Shown in pieces: positions 23,488 to 30,716 of a stretch of DNA of 39,652 bases (its first letter is position 1; each line of letters starts with the position of its first letter). The position numbers were made by a program, and so were the translations under genes. Location: positions 1 to 39,652 of the IMG/VR virus record IMGVR_UViG_3300050821_007279; one strand, given 5' to 3'. Origin of the DNA: a virus. The notes below the pieces were generated by a model, which worked only from the letters and a program-made list of their open reading frames with translations, had not been told where the DNA came from and made no database searches.

Positions 23488-23880
23488 TCATCCTTGAGGG
23501 TTTTGTGAAAATGCCTGATATGCTATTATAGCAGAAGCACCAGGGTCTGCACTAAATGTGACTGTAAATTGGTTAGTTCCAGGTGTAACACTTCCAATAG
23601 TTGTTGGATTTGTTGAAAATACTAATCTCGCTTGTACAAATCCATTCATTGTTAATCCTATTTGTGGAACTACATATGGAGTCGCAGGAGATACCCATAC
23701 TGCAAAACCACCAATATCCAAAGTATTAACAGACAAAATATTATTATTGATATTGCTAATCGTAATAATAGTAGAATTAAGTATATCAACGGAATTGCTC
23801 AACCAGTTTTTCATGTCAGGACCAAATTCTGTTTGCTCTAGAATTGGTGAATCAAGCACGTTAAAATTAATTGGATCCAC
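23488..23880 (-). CDS. Small tail protein at the tail-needle position
   Basis: About 130 residues. I favour GTG 23880 (adjacent GTG 23883 and an upstream in-frame ATG 23898 are alternatives) because AGGAGG lies 7 nt before it. In P22 this slot encodes the gp26 needle, a long trimeric coiled coil. Here only a short helical stretch (MKNWLSNSVDILNSTIITISNINNNIL) precedes a beta domain (VNTLDIGGFAVWVSP...FTVTFSADPGASAIIAYQ), so the needle would be very different or this is a fibre adaptor. It overlaps the end of the gp10-like gene. Confidence 0.5.
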   Translation of the reverse strand: MDPINFNVLDSPILEQTEFGPDMKNWLSNSVDILNSTIITISNINNNILSVNTLDIGGFAVWVSPATPYVVPQIGLTMNGFVQARLVFSTNPTTIGSVTPGTNQFTVTFSADPGASAIIAYQAFSQNPQG

Positions 23881-25699
23881 CACTGACCCTCCTAACATTC
23901 ATTACGCCACCTAATACAACAATAGGTACCATACTAACGCAAACTAATTTGTATGTTCGATTACGAGAACATCCTAATTGATACCAACGCATTTTCCATA
24001 TATATTCACCCATTTGCGCAAACTGCCTAACATCAGCAGAATTAAATGATACACCACCATCATCAGACCAATAGAGTTCTACCGTTGGATTGAATACATT
24101 GTTGTATGTATTATCTAAAACAGAAGGTGTATTTGAACCATCTCTAATTATATAAATTGGTTGTCCTTCAATATCAGGTTCCTCATCAACCATATATATT
24201 GGTGAACCAGGCAAAGAATTTTCACCAATTATAAAATTAGTATTAACAAAAGGGTTTGTTGAAAAACTAATATTGCTCTCACCAAACACAAAATCAATTT
24301 CTGCATATTCAGTTTCAAATTCTGAATAATCTTTTTCAGAAATAATCGGTAATACACGTTCATATCTCATTGGATAAGCAATATAAGCATCAGGGGCTTG
24401 TGGATTTGTTTGGTTGTCATTTCTTACTTCATTAAAGTAATACTGTCCAGACATGTTATAAATAGTATTTTCACCGATTACTGATACCAAATGTTTGTAA
24501 TTAAAAAATATATGAAATTGCACACGATTACGTTCACCATTTAATTCTATTAATCTGTGCCAGTCATTTGTTTCAAAATTAAATTCAATACTATCGTTTT
24601 GTATTTCCTGGTCTAAAATTCCTGTTCCAGTATAATCACCACCAGAAAATCGATAAAAAATAGTGTTTTCATATTGGTACAAAAACCCATTTGAATTAGG
24701 AGATAAAAAAGGATTTGCCGCGCCAAAGTCATTAGTATATTTTTGAAGAAGTGTATCGACTGCTTTTGTACTTAATACTTTTGGTTGATCAGAACCATAA
24801 CTGACCATGAATTGCAATAAACCATCACTGTTTCTTGCTAAAAATACCATCTGCCCGAAATCAATATCTAGTGACGTTGGATTAGCAATTCCAAAATTCC
24901 AATCGTATGACGAGTTTTTCTTCCATGGAAAAGTAACGCCCGTTCCAGAAAATAAAGCAGGAGTATTTGACCATACCCCAGTTGTGTAATCAGTGAAAAT
25001 ATATAATTGATTGTTCAATACACCCATTTGTCTAATCAAACCATTTTCTTGAGCAAAAACGGCACCTGTTGGATTTGTAAAACAAGTAGTAGGATTAAAT
25101 GTATTTCCTCCAAGATTAATAATAGATAAAAAAACCTGTGAACTATTAGCTACTGATACTGCTATTCTATTTCCAAATGTAGCAATAAAACCTGGTTTTG
25201 TTAATTTACCATCTTGCATAAATATTCCAGGAGAATTAGGGTCATCTACTTGACTGAATATTCCAGTATCTTCCCTGTAAATATAAATATGGTTTTCATC
25301 AACAAAACATGAAAATACAATTGTATTAATAACTAAAAACGCAAAATATATTGGTCCTGCAAAAGTAGACAATGGCACTAATGAAGTAATATTTACCTGA
25401 TTATATTGAGTATCAATCCTTAAAATACTGTTACCAACTACAACATATGAATAATTGATGCTCTTAAATATTTCTCGCGGTTCACTTGCAAATATTAATT
25501 CATTAGTACCAAGATAATTAATATGTGATCTGCCCATTGCTGGATACATTGCAGTAGTTTTTTTACCATCTTTTGCTTGTACAACATACCAATTGGCTGC
25601 ATCTTCAGGAGAAAATTGTTTAAAACGTTGGACATTGTATTTTCCAACGATGGGGAGTTCTTTTATTTCAAATTGTCCATCTTTAGTAGCGGCACCCAT
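23867..25699 (-). CDS. Head-closure/tail protein, P22 gp10-like
   Basis: A 610-residue protein matching the P22 gp10 'packaged DNA stabilisation' family: an N-terminal YNVQRFKQFSPEDAANWYV segment near residue 22, repeated propeller-like beta blades, and the closing WYQLGCSRNRTYKLVCVS region. gp10 sits under gp4 at the portal vertex and binds the needle/tailspikes. I choose ATG 25699, which overlaps the gp4 stop (TAATG); a TTG eight codons upstream also keeps the frame. It is about 140 residues longer than P22 gp10. Confidence 0.8.
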   Translation of the reverse strand: MGAATKDGQFEIKELPIVGKYNVQRFKQFSPEDAANWYVVQAKDGKKTTAMYPAMGRSHINYLGTNELIFASEPREIFKSINYSYVVVGNSILRIDTQYNQVNITSLVPLSTFAGPIYFAFLVINTIVFSCFVDENHIYIYREDTGIFSQVDDPNSPGIFMQDGKLTKPGFIATFGNRIAVSVANSSQVFLSIINLGGNTFNPTTCFTNPTGAVFAQENGLIRQMGVLNNQLYIFTDYTTGVWSNTPALFSGTGVTFPWKKNSSYDWNFGIANPTSLDIDFGQMVFLARNSDGLLQFMVSYGSDQPKVLSTKAVDTLLQKYTNDFGAANPFLSPNSNGFLYQYENTIFYRFSGGDYTGTGILDQEIQNDSIEFNFETNDWHRLIELNGERNRVQFHIFFNYKHLVSVIGENTIYNMSGQYYFNEVRNDNQTNPQAPDAYIAYPMRYERVLPIISEKDYSEFETEYAEIDFVFGESNISFSTNPFVNTNFIIGENSLPGSPIYMVDEEPDIEGQPIYIIRDGSNTPSVLDNTYNNVFNPTVELYWSDDGGVSFNSADVRQFAQMGEYIWKMRWYQLGCSRNRTYKLVCVSMVPIVVLGGVMNVRRVSGGSN

Positions 25700-26424
25700 T
25701 ACACGCCAGCCCGTAATCGCCAACTACCATTAAGGTAACTTTCATTAGCGCTATCAATTACTAAATCCATAGCAGATGAAGATTCCATTTCATCCATAGC
25801 AGCCTGTAATTTTCTTTCTAATTTCTCATCCCATCCAGATGACCTTCCTTTATAAAATGCTAACTGTTCAGCTAGTGCCAACTTCAAAAATTTATACTGG
25901 TACAAAGGAAACATCGACATATTGTCATTCTGTCCTAAATATGGAAGCTCAAACTTTCCATATACGAACAATGTATATAATTGAGATGGAGCAGGATAAA
26001 GTTGCATAGTCGTTAAATTAAGATCATTTGTAATAATAATAAAACGAGGCAACCCTTGTTGAGGTTGGAATTTATAACTACCAAAAAACACACCGCGAGA
26101 TTCGTCAATCAATGGATAATCAACACCATCAAGGTTCAACCATGCTCTTTGTAAATTTGCTAATCTGCCTTCTATTACATCAGGCAAAGGTATTACACTA
26201 GGATCTCCAAATGTTACAAACTGCTGCCCAATAGCAACATTAAATGTGATCTTTTTTGCGATAGTCAGATAAAGTGCAATTGCGCTATACGATTTTATTA
26301 ATTCGTTGAGAAACTGAATGCCTTTTTCCATATCGTTGCCATACGGAGGAATAGTAGGGCTATTGGCACTAATCAGTTGATAAGAATCTTGTACAAATTG
26401 TTTAACTGTCTGAGAAAACAACAT
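25699..26424 (-). CDS. Head-completion/tail accessory protein, P22 gp4-like
   Basis: A 241-residue protein of the P22 gp4 family: it starts MLFSQTVKQFVQDSYQLI and has the GMEK-like FLNELIKSYSA helix, and an LYKGRSSGWDEKLERKLQAAMDEMESS C-terminal helix pair. Twelve copies attach below the portal after packaging and extend the DNA channel. P22 gp4 is about 166 residues, so this one carries a larger beta insertion. Its start overlaps the previous gene by 23 bases. Confidence 0.8.
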   Translation of the reverse strand: MLFSQTVKQFVQDSYQLISANSPTIPPYGNDMEKGIQFLNELIKSYSAIALYLTIAKKITFNVAIGQQFVTFGDPSVIPLPDVIEGRLANLQRAWLNLDGVDYPLIDESRGVFFGSYKFQPQQGLPRFIIITNDLNLTTMQLYPAPSQLYTLFVYGKFELPYLGQNDNMSMFPLYQYKFLKLALAEQLAFYKGRSSGWDEKLERKLQAAMDEMESSSAMDLVIDSANESYLNGSWRLRAGV

Positions 26425-26653
26425 CCTTTTGCTTCCTTGTCTTAGGAACAGTTACAAGTCCTTCCTGGACTTGTGTGGAAAACCAAATACCACTAGACGT
26501 CAACTCTTCAAATTCTTTATAAGAATTTGCAAGTTTTGTATCTCCATTCTTCGCGTATACCCAAGACCTAAATGTTGCTTTATCAACCCATCTTCCTAAA
26601 TATTGGAATTGTCCTGCATGTACGTCTTTTATGTTTTTTAATTTATTTTCCAT
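26402..26653 (-). CDS. Small conserved protein between coat and gp4
   Basis: An 83-residue protein starting MENKLKNIKDVHAGQFQYLGRWVDKATFRSWVYAKNG; ATG 26653 has GGAGTG 6 nt upstream. Small proteins with a 'GRWV-x-K-x-x-FR-x-WVY' core are often found after phage coat genes with no known role. It follows the coat-gene terminator and overlaps the start of the gp4-like gene. Confidence 0.65.
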   Translation of the reverse strand: MENKLKNIKDVHAGQFQYLGRWVDKATFRSWVYAKNGDTKLANSYKEFEELTSSGIWFSTQVQEGLVTVPKTRKQKDVVFSDS

Positions 26654-26665
26654 CGTATTCACTCC

Positions 26666-26705
26666 AAAAAAAGACCGTCATTCAAAGGAATTAAAATGAC
26701 GGTCT
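26666..26705 (-). terminator. Rho-independent terminator/attenuator after the coat gene
   Basis: On the minus strand AGACCGTCATT pairs with AATGACGGTCT (11 bp, 12-nt loop) and is followed by seven T. The SD of the next gene begins just after the T run. It would lower expression of tail genes relative to coat, as expected for stoichiometry. Confidence 0.9.
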
Positions 26706-26710
26706 AACGT

Positions 26711-27967
26711 TTACGACATCACTCGGACTGCAAACTCAGGGTTATTTTCTTCACCTGCAATGATATCTATACGATCTAATTGCAAGTAATTACGAATATC
26801 TGCACCAAGAGAATAAGTCATCGCCACTTTATACAGATCACTATATGAAGTGACTGCTTCAACACCACCTTTCAATTCTTTGATTGGAGGTGCAGCAAAC
26901 ACTATTGCTTGGTTGTGAAATGCGATAGATACATTATGGTTTGTGGCTAAATATACAAATGCGCCGTTTGGAATAGCTTGAGAAATGTTTTGTCTTGCCC
27001 CACTGATTACTATCGTAGGACTTACTGTAACAGTTGCAACTCCACTACCATTTGATGCAGTTGTTGATAAAACAACAAATTGAGCAGTCTGTGATAATGG
27101 TTGATATGTTAATGGATTTACCATAAACACACCTGATGCTGCATCAATAGTAAGAATGTCTCCTACATTGAAGGGCGCAGGATTATTAATGGTAAGGCCT
27201 GTTAAAGTTAATGTATTTCCACCTACAACGGGGCCTAATGTAATTGCACCCGCTGAAACATACCCAGTTGGAGGAGTACCAACAGCTCCGCCAGGTACAC
27301 CAGCAATTTGTCTATTCAAGAAGTTAGTCTTGAAGAAATCAAATCCAGACAAATGTCCAATAAACCCATCTAATAATGCACCTCGGTTTACCGTCATATT
27401 GAAGGTACCGAATAATGCTTTATTTAAACTTGCTGAAACAGCAGGACTATTTGCAAAATAACGGTTTCCATCTTCAGGGATACCTAGTTCTGTCATGTAT
27501 GCATCTACATCGAACACTGTATCTTGAGTAATCGGTACTGTTCCGCCAGGCGTACCAATAGCTTGGTAGGTAGACAACTGGAATTTAGTACCAATGAAAG
27601 ATTCGACCATATTTGCTAAACGTTTAGCACGAGGGTTTAACATCATGTCTAAGTAAGGTTGATCACGCGCACGGTCGAAAGTTAGTTCGAAACCAGAAAA
27701 TTCAACCATAGTATGAAATTGCTGATCAATAGTAAGCGGCCTGACGACTTGAACGCGCGCTTCAGACGTTGCAGTAGCACCAAATCCTCCGATATATCTT
27801 TCTTCCAAGCGATAATTGATCGTTTGGCCAGTAGCGTATTTTAGCCCTTTGAAGTCACCTTCAAGATTGCGATTAGCTACCTTGGCAAAATTTAAATAAT
27901 TAATAAATCGAACGAAAGTTTCATCAAGAATATATTGCGTAGTTTGAAAAGAATTAGATAAAGACAT
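26711..27967 (-). CDS. Major capsid (coat) protein, P22 gp5-like
   Basis: A 418-residue HK97-fold coat protein of the P22 gp5 family (P22 gp5 is 430). Evidence is gene position, length and a layout of N-terminal helix (NSFQTTQYILDETFVRFINYLNFA), E-loop region, then a Gly/Ala/Thr-rich beta segment (GAITLGPVVGGNTLTLTGLTI...) corresponding to the I-domain insertion. The reading frame extends upstream to a TTG (28003), but ATG 27967 has GGAG in a hairpin loop and fits the other genes. It is the most highly expressed gene expected here. The leader (28004-28241) is long and structured, and a strong terminator follows. Confidence 0.85.
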   Translation of the reverse strand: MSLSNSFQTTQYILDETFVRFINYLNFAKVANRNLEGDFKGLKYATGQTINYRLEERYIGGFGATATSEARVQVVRPLTIDQQFHTMVEFSGFELTFDRARDQPYLDMMLNPRAKRLANMVESFIGTKFQLSTYQAIGTPGGTVPITQDTVFDVDAYMTELGIPEDGNRYFANSPAVSASLNKALFGTFNMTVNRGALLDGFIGHLSGFDFFKTNFLNRQIAGVPGGAVGTPPTGYVSAGAITLGPVVGGNTLTLTGLTINNPAPFNVGDILTIDAASGVFMVNPLTYQPLSQTAQFVVLSTTASNGSGVATVTVSPTIVISGARQNISQAIPNGAFVYLATNHNVSIAFHNQAIVFAAPPIKELKGGVEAVTSYSDLYKVAMTYSLGADIRNYLQLDRIDIIAGEENNPEFAVRVMS

Positions 27968-27969
27968 AT

Positions 27970-27988
27970 TTTGTCGCTCCGTGACAAA
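27970..27988 (-). promoter_or_regulatory. SD-in-loop hairpin before the coat gene
   Basis: TTTGTC-ACGGAGC-GACAAA: perfect 6-bp stem with the 7-nt loop ACGGAGC that contains GGAG. ATG 27967 lies two bases beyond the stem. Confidence 0.8.
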
Positions 27989-28003
27989 TAAATTTAAAGC
28001 CAA

Positions 28004-28241
28004 CGAATTGGCTATCCATTTTTTGTCCGGCGGAGGACATTTAGAGTAAATCTATCTAATTTTAGTAGCCGGCGGCACTACTCGAATCACACCCGAAATT
28101 ACATTAGATAATTTATCTAAAACCAGCCACAACACCATTTGCCCACATCTATTTAATGTCCGAAGGAAGACTGCAAATGATAAGAGATTTTTATCTCTTA
28201 TTTAAATTATGTTCCAAATTTGATACAATTTCAATATGCGT
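28004..28241 (-). promoter_or_regulatory. Structured untranslated leader of the coat gene
   Basis: About 240 bases with no minus-strand gene. It contains an AGCCAA-TTCG-TTGGCT hairpin at its 3' end and two hairpins whose loops share GCC(G)CC-type sequence on the transcribed strand (28025-28038, and 28064-28082 with stem AGTAG/CTACT). It also contains the perfect palindrome TTAGATAA-T-TTATCTAA (28104-28120) and a 9-bp hairpin ATAAGAGAT-TTTT-ATCTCTTAT (28180-28201). It probably holds a coat promoter and RNA-stability or control hairpins, but no consensus promoter was certain. Confidence 0.45.
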
Positions 28242-28243
28242 AA

Positions 28244-28261
28244 ATTTTCAAGGATGAAAAT
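28244..28261 (+). promoter_or_regulatory. SD-in-loop hairpin before plus-strand gene 28262
   Basis: ATTTTCA-AGGA-TGAAAAT directly before ATG 28262. It is identical to the hairpin of the giant fibre gene at 16981-16998, on the opposite strand. Confidence 0.85.
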
Positions 28262-28510
28262 ATGCAACCAGCATCACCAAAAATGTCAAGGAAGCAAGCT
28301 AAGTTATTCTGGAACCATCTTACTAATGATCAGAAAATAGAATTCAATAAAATGATGGTAAAATTAGGCCGTAAAGAACTAATGATTACTAATGTTATTG
28401 TTGATGATAACGAACAAATACAAAGAATTATATTAGAAAACAAAAACAAACCGAGTAAACCTGTCGAGCCATTTGCTAAGCATTTTCATTACGAGGATTC
28501 ACATGACTGA
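28262..28510 (+). CDS. Lone plus-strand small protein inside the late operon
   Basis: An 82-residue helical, basic-then-acidic protein (MQPASPKMSRKQAKLFWNHLTNDQKIEFNKMMVKLGRKELM...). It has a strong ribosome site in a hairpin loop. TACAAT at about 28225, in an AT-rich stretch, is a possible -10. It runs against the late operon, ending 16 bases from the small gene at 28527. Transcribing it would produce antisense to the leader side of the late mRNA only upstream of the coat gene. Function unknown; a late-expression modulator is possible but unproven. Confidence 0.6.
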   Translation: MQPASPKMSRKQAKLFWNHLTNDQKIEFNKMMVKLGRKELMITNVIVDDNEQIQRIILENKNKPSKPVEPFAKHFHYEDSHD

Positions 28511-28526
28511 CATTCTTCATCTCCAC

Positions 28527-28685
28527 TCATAACATTTCCCTATCTTCAGAATTGTAATCAACATCAGTACCCAATGGGGGAATATACTCATAGAGACATT
28601 TTATACAATAAAATGATTCTACATGAGGACATATAACATTTTGTTTTTCATGTTGATTATTATATAAATTATCAACACGTTTCAT
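28527..28685 (-). CDS. Micro-ORF with CxxC zinc-knuckle
   Basis: A 52-residue ORF: MKRVDNLYNNQHEKQNVICPHVESFYCIKCLYEYIPPLG... It has one C-P-H...C-x-x-C zinc-knuckle-like motif and an acidic tail. It overlaps the upstream micro-ORF by ATGA (28682-28685), so it belongs to a chain of coupled tiny genes. No family recognised. Confidence 0.5.
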   Translation of the reverse strand: MKRVDNLYNNQHEKQNVICPHVESFYCIKCLYEYIPPLGTDVDYNSEDREML

Positions 28686-28792
28686 TTTTTCTTTTTTCCA
28701 TGTTCCTTTATTTTCTTTTCAGATACATGTGACATTTCTTTTTTCTTTTCTTTGTTTTTTTCATGCATTTTCTTTTCGTGATGTTTTTGCAT
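28682..28792 (-). CDS. Lys/His-rich micro-ORF
   Basis: A 36-residue, extremely basic ORF (MQKHHEKKMHEKNKEKKKEMSH...GKKKK) preceded by GGAG about 8 nt upstream, within the end of the previous gene. TGATG and ATGA junctions link it to both neighbours. The composition resembles a DNA-condensing tail or a packaged internal peptide; this is a guess. It could also be only a translational bridge. Confidence 0.4.
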   Translation of the reverse strand: MQKHHEKKMHEKNKEKKKEMSHVSEKKIKEHGKKKK

Positions 28793-28983
28793 CAGTGATG
28801 CTCCTTAATAGTGTAATTAACTGATGAAACTAATGATTTATTATCAATATATTCTTTGAGAAATTTATCTCGCTTCTTTCTAAATTTGTTAAAACATTTT
28901 TTACATACCTGAAAAACAATAGGTAATTCATATTTTATTGCTTCTAAGCATAATTTTCTACAATTACACTCTATAACTTTCAT
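28792..28983 (-). CDS. Small zinc-finger-like protein
   Basis: A 63-residue ORF with cysteines grouped as CNCRKLC and CKKC (MKVIECNCRKLCLEA...FQVCKKCFNKFRKKRDKF). It probably binds one zinc ion. Its ATG overlaps the stop of the His-rich gene upstream. Basic C-terminal half. No function known. Confidence 0.5.
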   Translation of the reverse strand: MKVIECNCRKLCLEAIKYELPIVFQVCKKCFNKFRKKRDKFLKEYIDNKSLVSSVNYTIKEHH

Positions 28984-29279
28984 TATCTATGCTCTTTATG
29001 ACGGTGATGTGATGAATGACTCGATGAATGTTTTTTAGAATGTTTTTTAGGAATATGTGCACCTGATTCTCGTGCTTCATTTAAACTTGCTGCAACCGCT
29101 TGGTCATGCGGATGGCCTGATTCCTGCATCTCAGAGATATTTTCACCAATTACTTTTTGCGATTTTCCCTTGTGCAATGGCATTTTATTCTCCCTCTTTC
29201 CCATACTATAATTCGGTGCACGCTGGTTTTCCATACTTGGTACGTCTGAACCACCATTATAATATGATTTGATAGACAC
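28983..29279 (-). CDS. DUF6496-like protein with His-rich tail
   Basis: A 98-residue protein. The core (residues about 33-72, MPLHKGKSQKVIGENISEMQESGHPHDQAVAASLNEAR) is the short 'HKGKS...I-x-x-NI-x-E-x-x-x-SG-x-P-x-x-QA-x-A-x-x-L' motif recurrent near capsid genes in phages, which I would file under DUF6496. The tail is remarkably Ser/His/Lys-rich (KKHSKKHSSSHSSHHRHKEHR). It is overlapped by neighbours on both sides by one base. Probably a minor virion or assembly protein; function unknown. Confidence 0.7.
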   Translation of the reverse strand: MSIKSYYNGGSDVPSMENQRAPNYSMGKRENKMPLHKGKSQKVIGENISEMQESGHPHDQAVAASLNEARESGAHIPKKHSKKHSSSHSSHHRHKEHR

Positions 29280-29479
29280 TACCGATATTCCTTATGCCTA
29301 CTATGATGCACGCCAGACTTAACGGCCTTAGTAGTCTTCATTGTATAATTGTCCTGCGGCATTTTACTTGCTTTGCCAAATTGCTTATCACCATCAGGCA
29401 AACCACGTTTAACATTTATTTCCTTGGGTCCGCCTTCTTCATACGCAGGTTGTACAGAATCATATTCTGAAGAATCCAT
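29279..29479 (-). CDS. Small protein with His/Arg tail
   Basis: A 66-residue hydrophilic protein (MDSSEYDSVQPAYEEGGPKEINVKRGLPDGDKQFG...) ending VHHSRHKEYR, similar in ending to the HRHKEHR of its downstream neighbour. It may therefore share an attachment or condensation function, or reflect a partial duplication. Overlaps both neighbours by one base. Confidence 0.55.
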   Translation of the reverse strand: MDSSEYDSVQPAYEEGGPKEINVKRGLPDGDKQFGKASKMPQDNYTMKTTKAVKSGVHHSRHKEYR

Positions 29480-29649
29480 TATTTAATTTTCTCCATTCCA
29501 GATTGATCATATCCATCACTGTTCCATTTCTTGTGTTCGTAGTTATTGCACAATGGTTCATCCCAATACTCAGACAAAATACTTTGACCACCGATACCAT
29601 GGGTCATTTCTTCATAGCAGCAATTATCATAATACTGACGTTTACTCAT
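29479..29649 (-). CDS. Small acidic protein of unknown function
   Basis: A 56-residue ORF starting MSKRQYYDNCCYEEMTHGIGG; ATG 29649 has GGGAGAA upstream. It is rich in Tyr, Asn and Asp, with a CC pair and no TM. It is part of the cluster of tiny coupled genes between scaffold and coat. Confidence 0.55.
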   Translation of the reverse strand: MSKRQYYDNCCYEEMTHGIGGQSILSEYWDEPLCNNYEHKKWNSDGYDQSGMEKIK

Positions 29650-29651
29650 GA

Positions 29652-29807
29652 TCAAATTCTCCCAAATATACAATTTTCTTTTGGCTCCATCTTATTCATT
29701 TTAACCTCTTTTTGCACGCATGCGCCAGTATCAGCAACATTTGTAATGCGTTTTTCTTGGTCTTCTTTTTCTTTCATTGGATTACCATTATCCCCAGGTA
29801 TAGGCAT
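29652..29807 (-). CDS. Small charged protein of unknown function
   Basis: A 51-residue ORF (MPIPGDNGNPMKEKEDQEKRITNVADTGACVQKEVKMNK...). ATG 29807 has AAAAGGAG 8 nt upstream, which argues that it is real and not a fragment of the longer frame overlapping the scaffold gene. No family recognised. Confidence 0.5.
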   Translation of the reverse strand: MPIPGDNGNPMKEKEDQEKRITNVADTGACVQKEVKMNKMEPKENCIFGRI

Positions 29808-29811
29808 TTCT

Positions 29812-30681
29812 TTATCTCCTTTTCTGTTTAGCGTACTGATGTATTCTTTCATCAATTGATGGTTGATTAGCAAAAGTTTTCGATGGCATATCACTTGAAA
29901 CTGCTTCAAGTGGTTTATGAGAACCGCTAATAACATTCTTAGATTTAATCATTTTTTCATGCAGCCGTCCAATCTCCGCAGCTTGCGCATAAGGATCAGA
30001 AATTTTAGATATACGTTCTAGTTCCGGTGCATGCATTTTAGCTGCACCATAAACAAATGCAGCGGGGTTTTCTAAATTTCTTGCTGCAAGCATCATAGTA
30101 TCAGTTATCGGTTTACCATAAACTACTTGTTGAAAATCTTGATATTTATTCATACCACTTGCAAATCTTGCCTCAAATTCTGCTTGTCTTGCTGATTCTT
30201 GTTGTTGCCATTGTTGTTGTGCTAGTTCTTGTTGCGTTTCTGCAAATGTTTTCTTAATAACAGTCTTTAACTGTTGTTCCCAATCTTCTTCTTGCGCAGG
30301 TTGTTCCTGTGCTTGTGGTTGATATTGTTGTTGAGGTGGAACATATTCTGGTTGTTTAGCACGTGCTAATCTTTCTCTTACTACTCGAGCTACTTCTTCC
30401 TCACTGTACATCTTTGGTTTTTCAATAGGATTTCCATATTCATCAATTGTTTTATCTGGTTCTTGTTTGTTTTCTACTGGTTTACTAACAGGTCCTGTTT
30501 TTCCTAATGCTTCAGTAGGTTGTGCAGTGGTATTTGCTGCTTCTGGTAATTCATCTGGTTGAATGGGGTCATTAACAGGGTCACTAGGTGTAGGAGCCGA
30601 AACAGACTCAACATTTTTTTTTTCAACCGTATTATCTTGCATTGCTGCTATTAACTGGTCATCGATATTTTTCGCTTCCAT
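29812..30681 (-). CDS. Scaffolding protein, P22 gp8-like
   Basis: 289 residues, near the 303 of P22 gp8, and directly between portal and coat. It has an acidic/Pro-rich N-terminus, a central Gln-rich coiled region (PQQQYQPQAQEQPAQEEDWEQQLKTVIKKTFAETQQELAQQQ), and a basic C-terminal tail (SIDERIHQYAKQKRR) that would act as the coat-binding helix-turn-helix. Scaffold directs procapsid assembly and portal incorporation and exits through the shell. AAAGGAG precedes ATG 30681. Confidence 0.8.
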   Translation of the reverse strand: MEAKNIDDQLIAAMQDNTVEKKNVESVSAPTPSDPVNDPIQPDELPEAANTTAQPTEALGKTGPVSKPVENKQEPDKTIDEYGNPIEKPKMYSEEEVARVVRERLARAKQPEYVPPQQQYQPQAQEQPAQEEDWEQQLKTVIKKTFAETQQELAQQQWQQQESARQAEFEARFASGMNKYQDFQQVVYGKPITDTMMLAARNLENPAAFVYGAAKMHAPELERISKISDPYAQAAEIGRLHEKMIKSKNVISGSHKPLEAVSSDMPSKTFANQPSIDERIHQYAKQKRR

Positions 30682-30716
30682 GCGAATTTCTCCTTTAGTT
30701 AAATATTTACTTAAAT

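Noticed and set aside
27968-28003. Longer coat protein starting at TTG 28003 (MALN...)
   Set aside because: It resembles the start of P22 gp5 by chance only; the TTG lies in a stable hairpin without SD, whereas ATG 27967 has GGAG in an SD hairpin.
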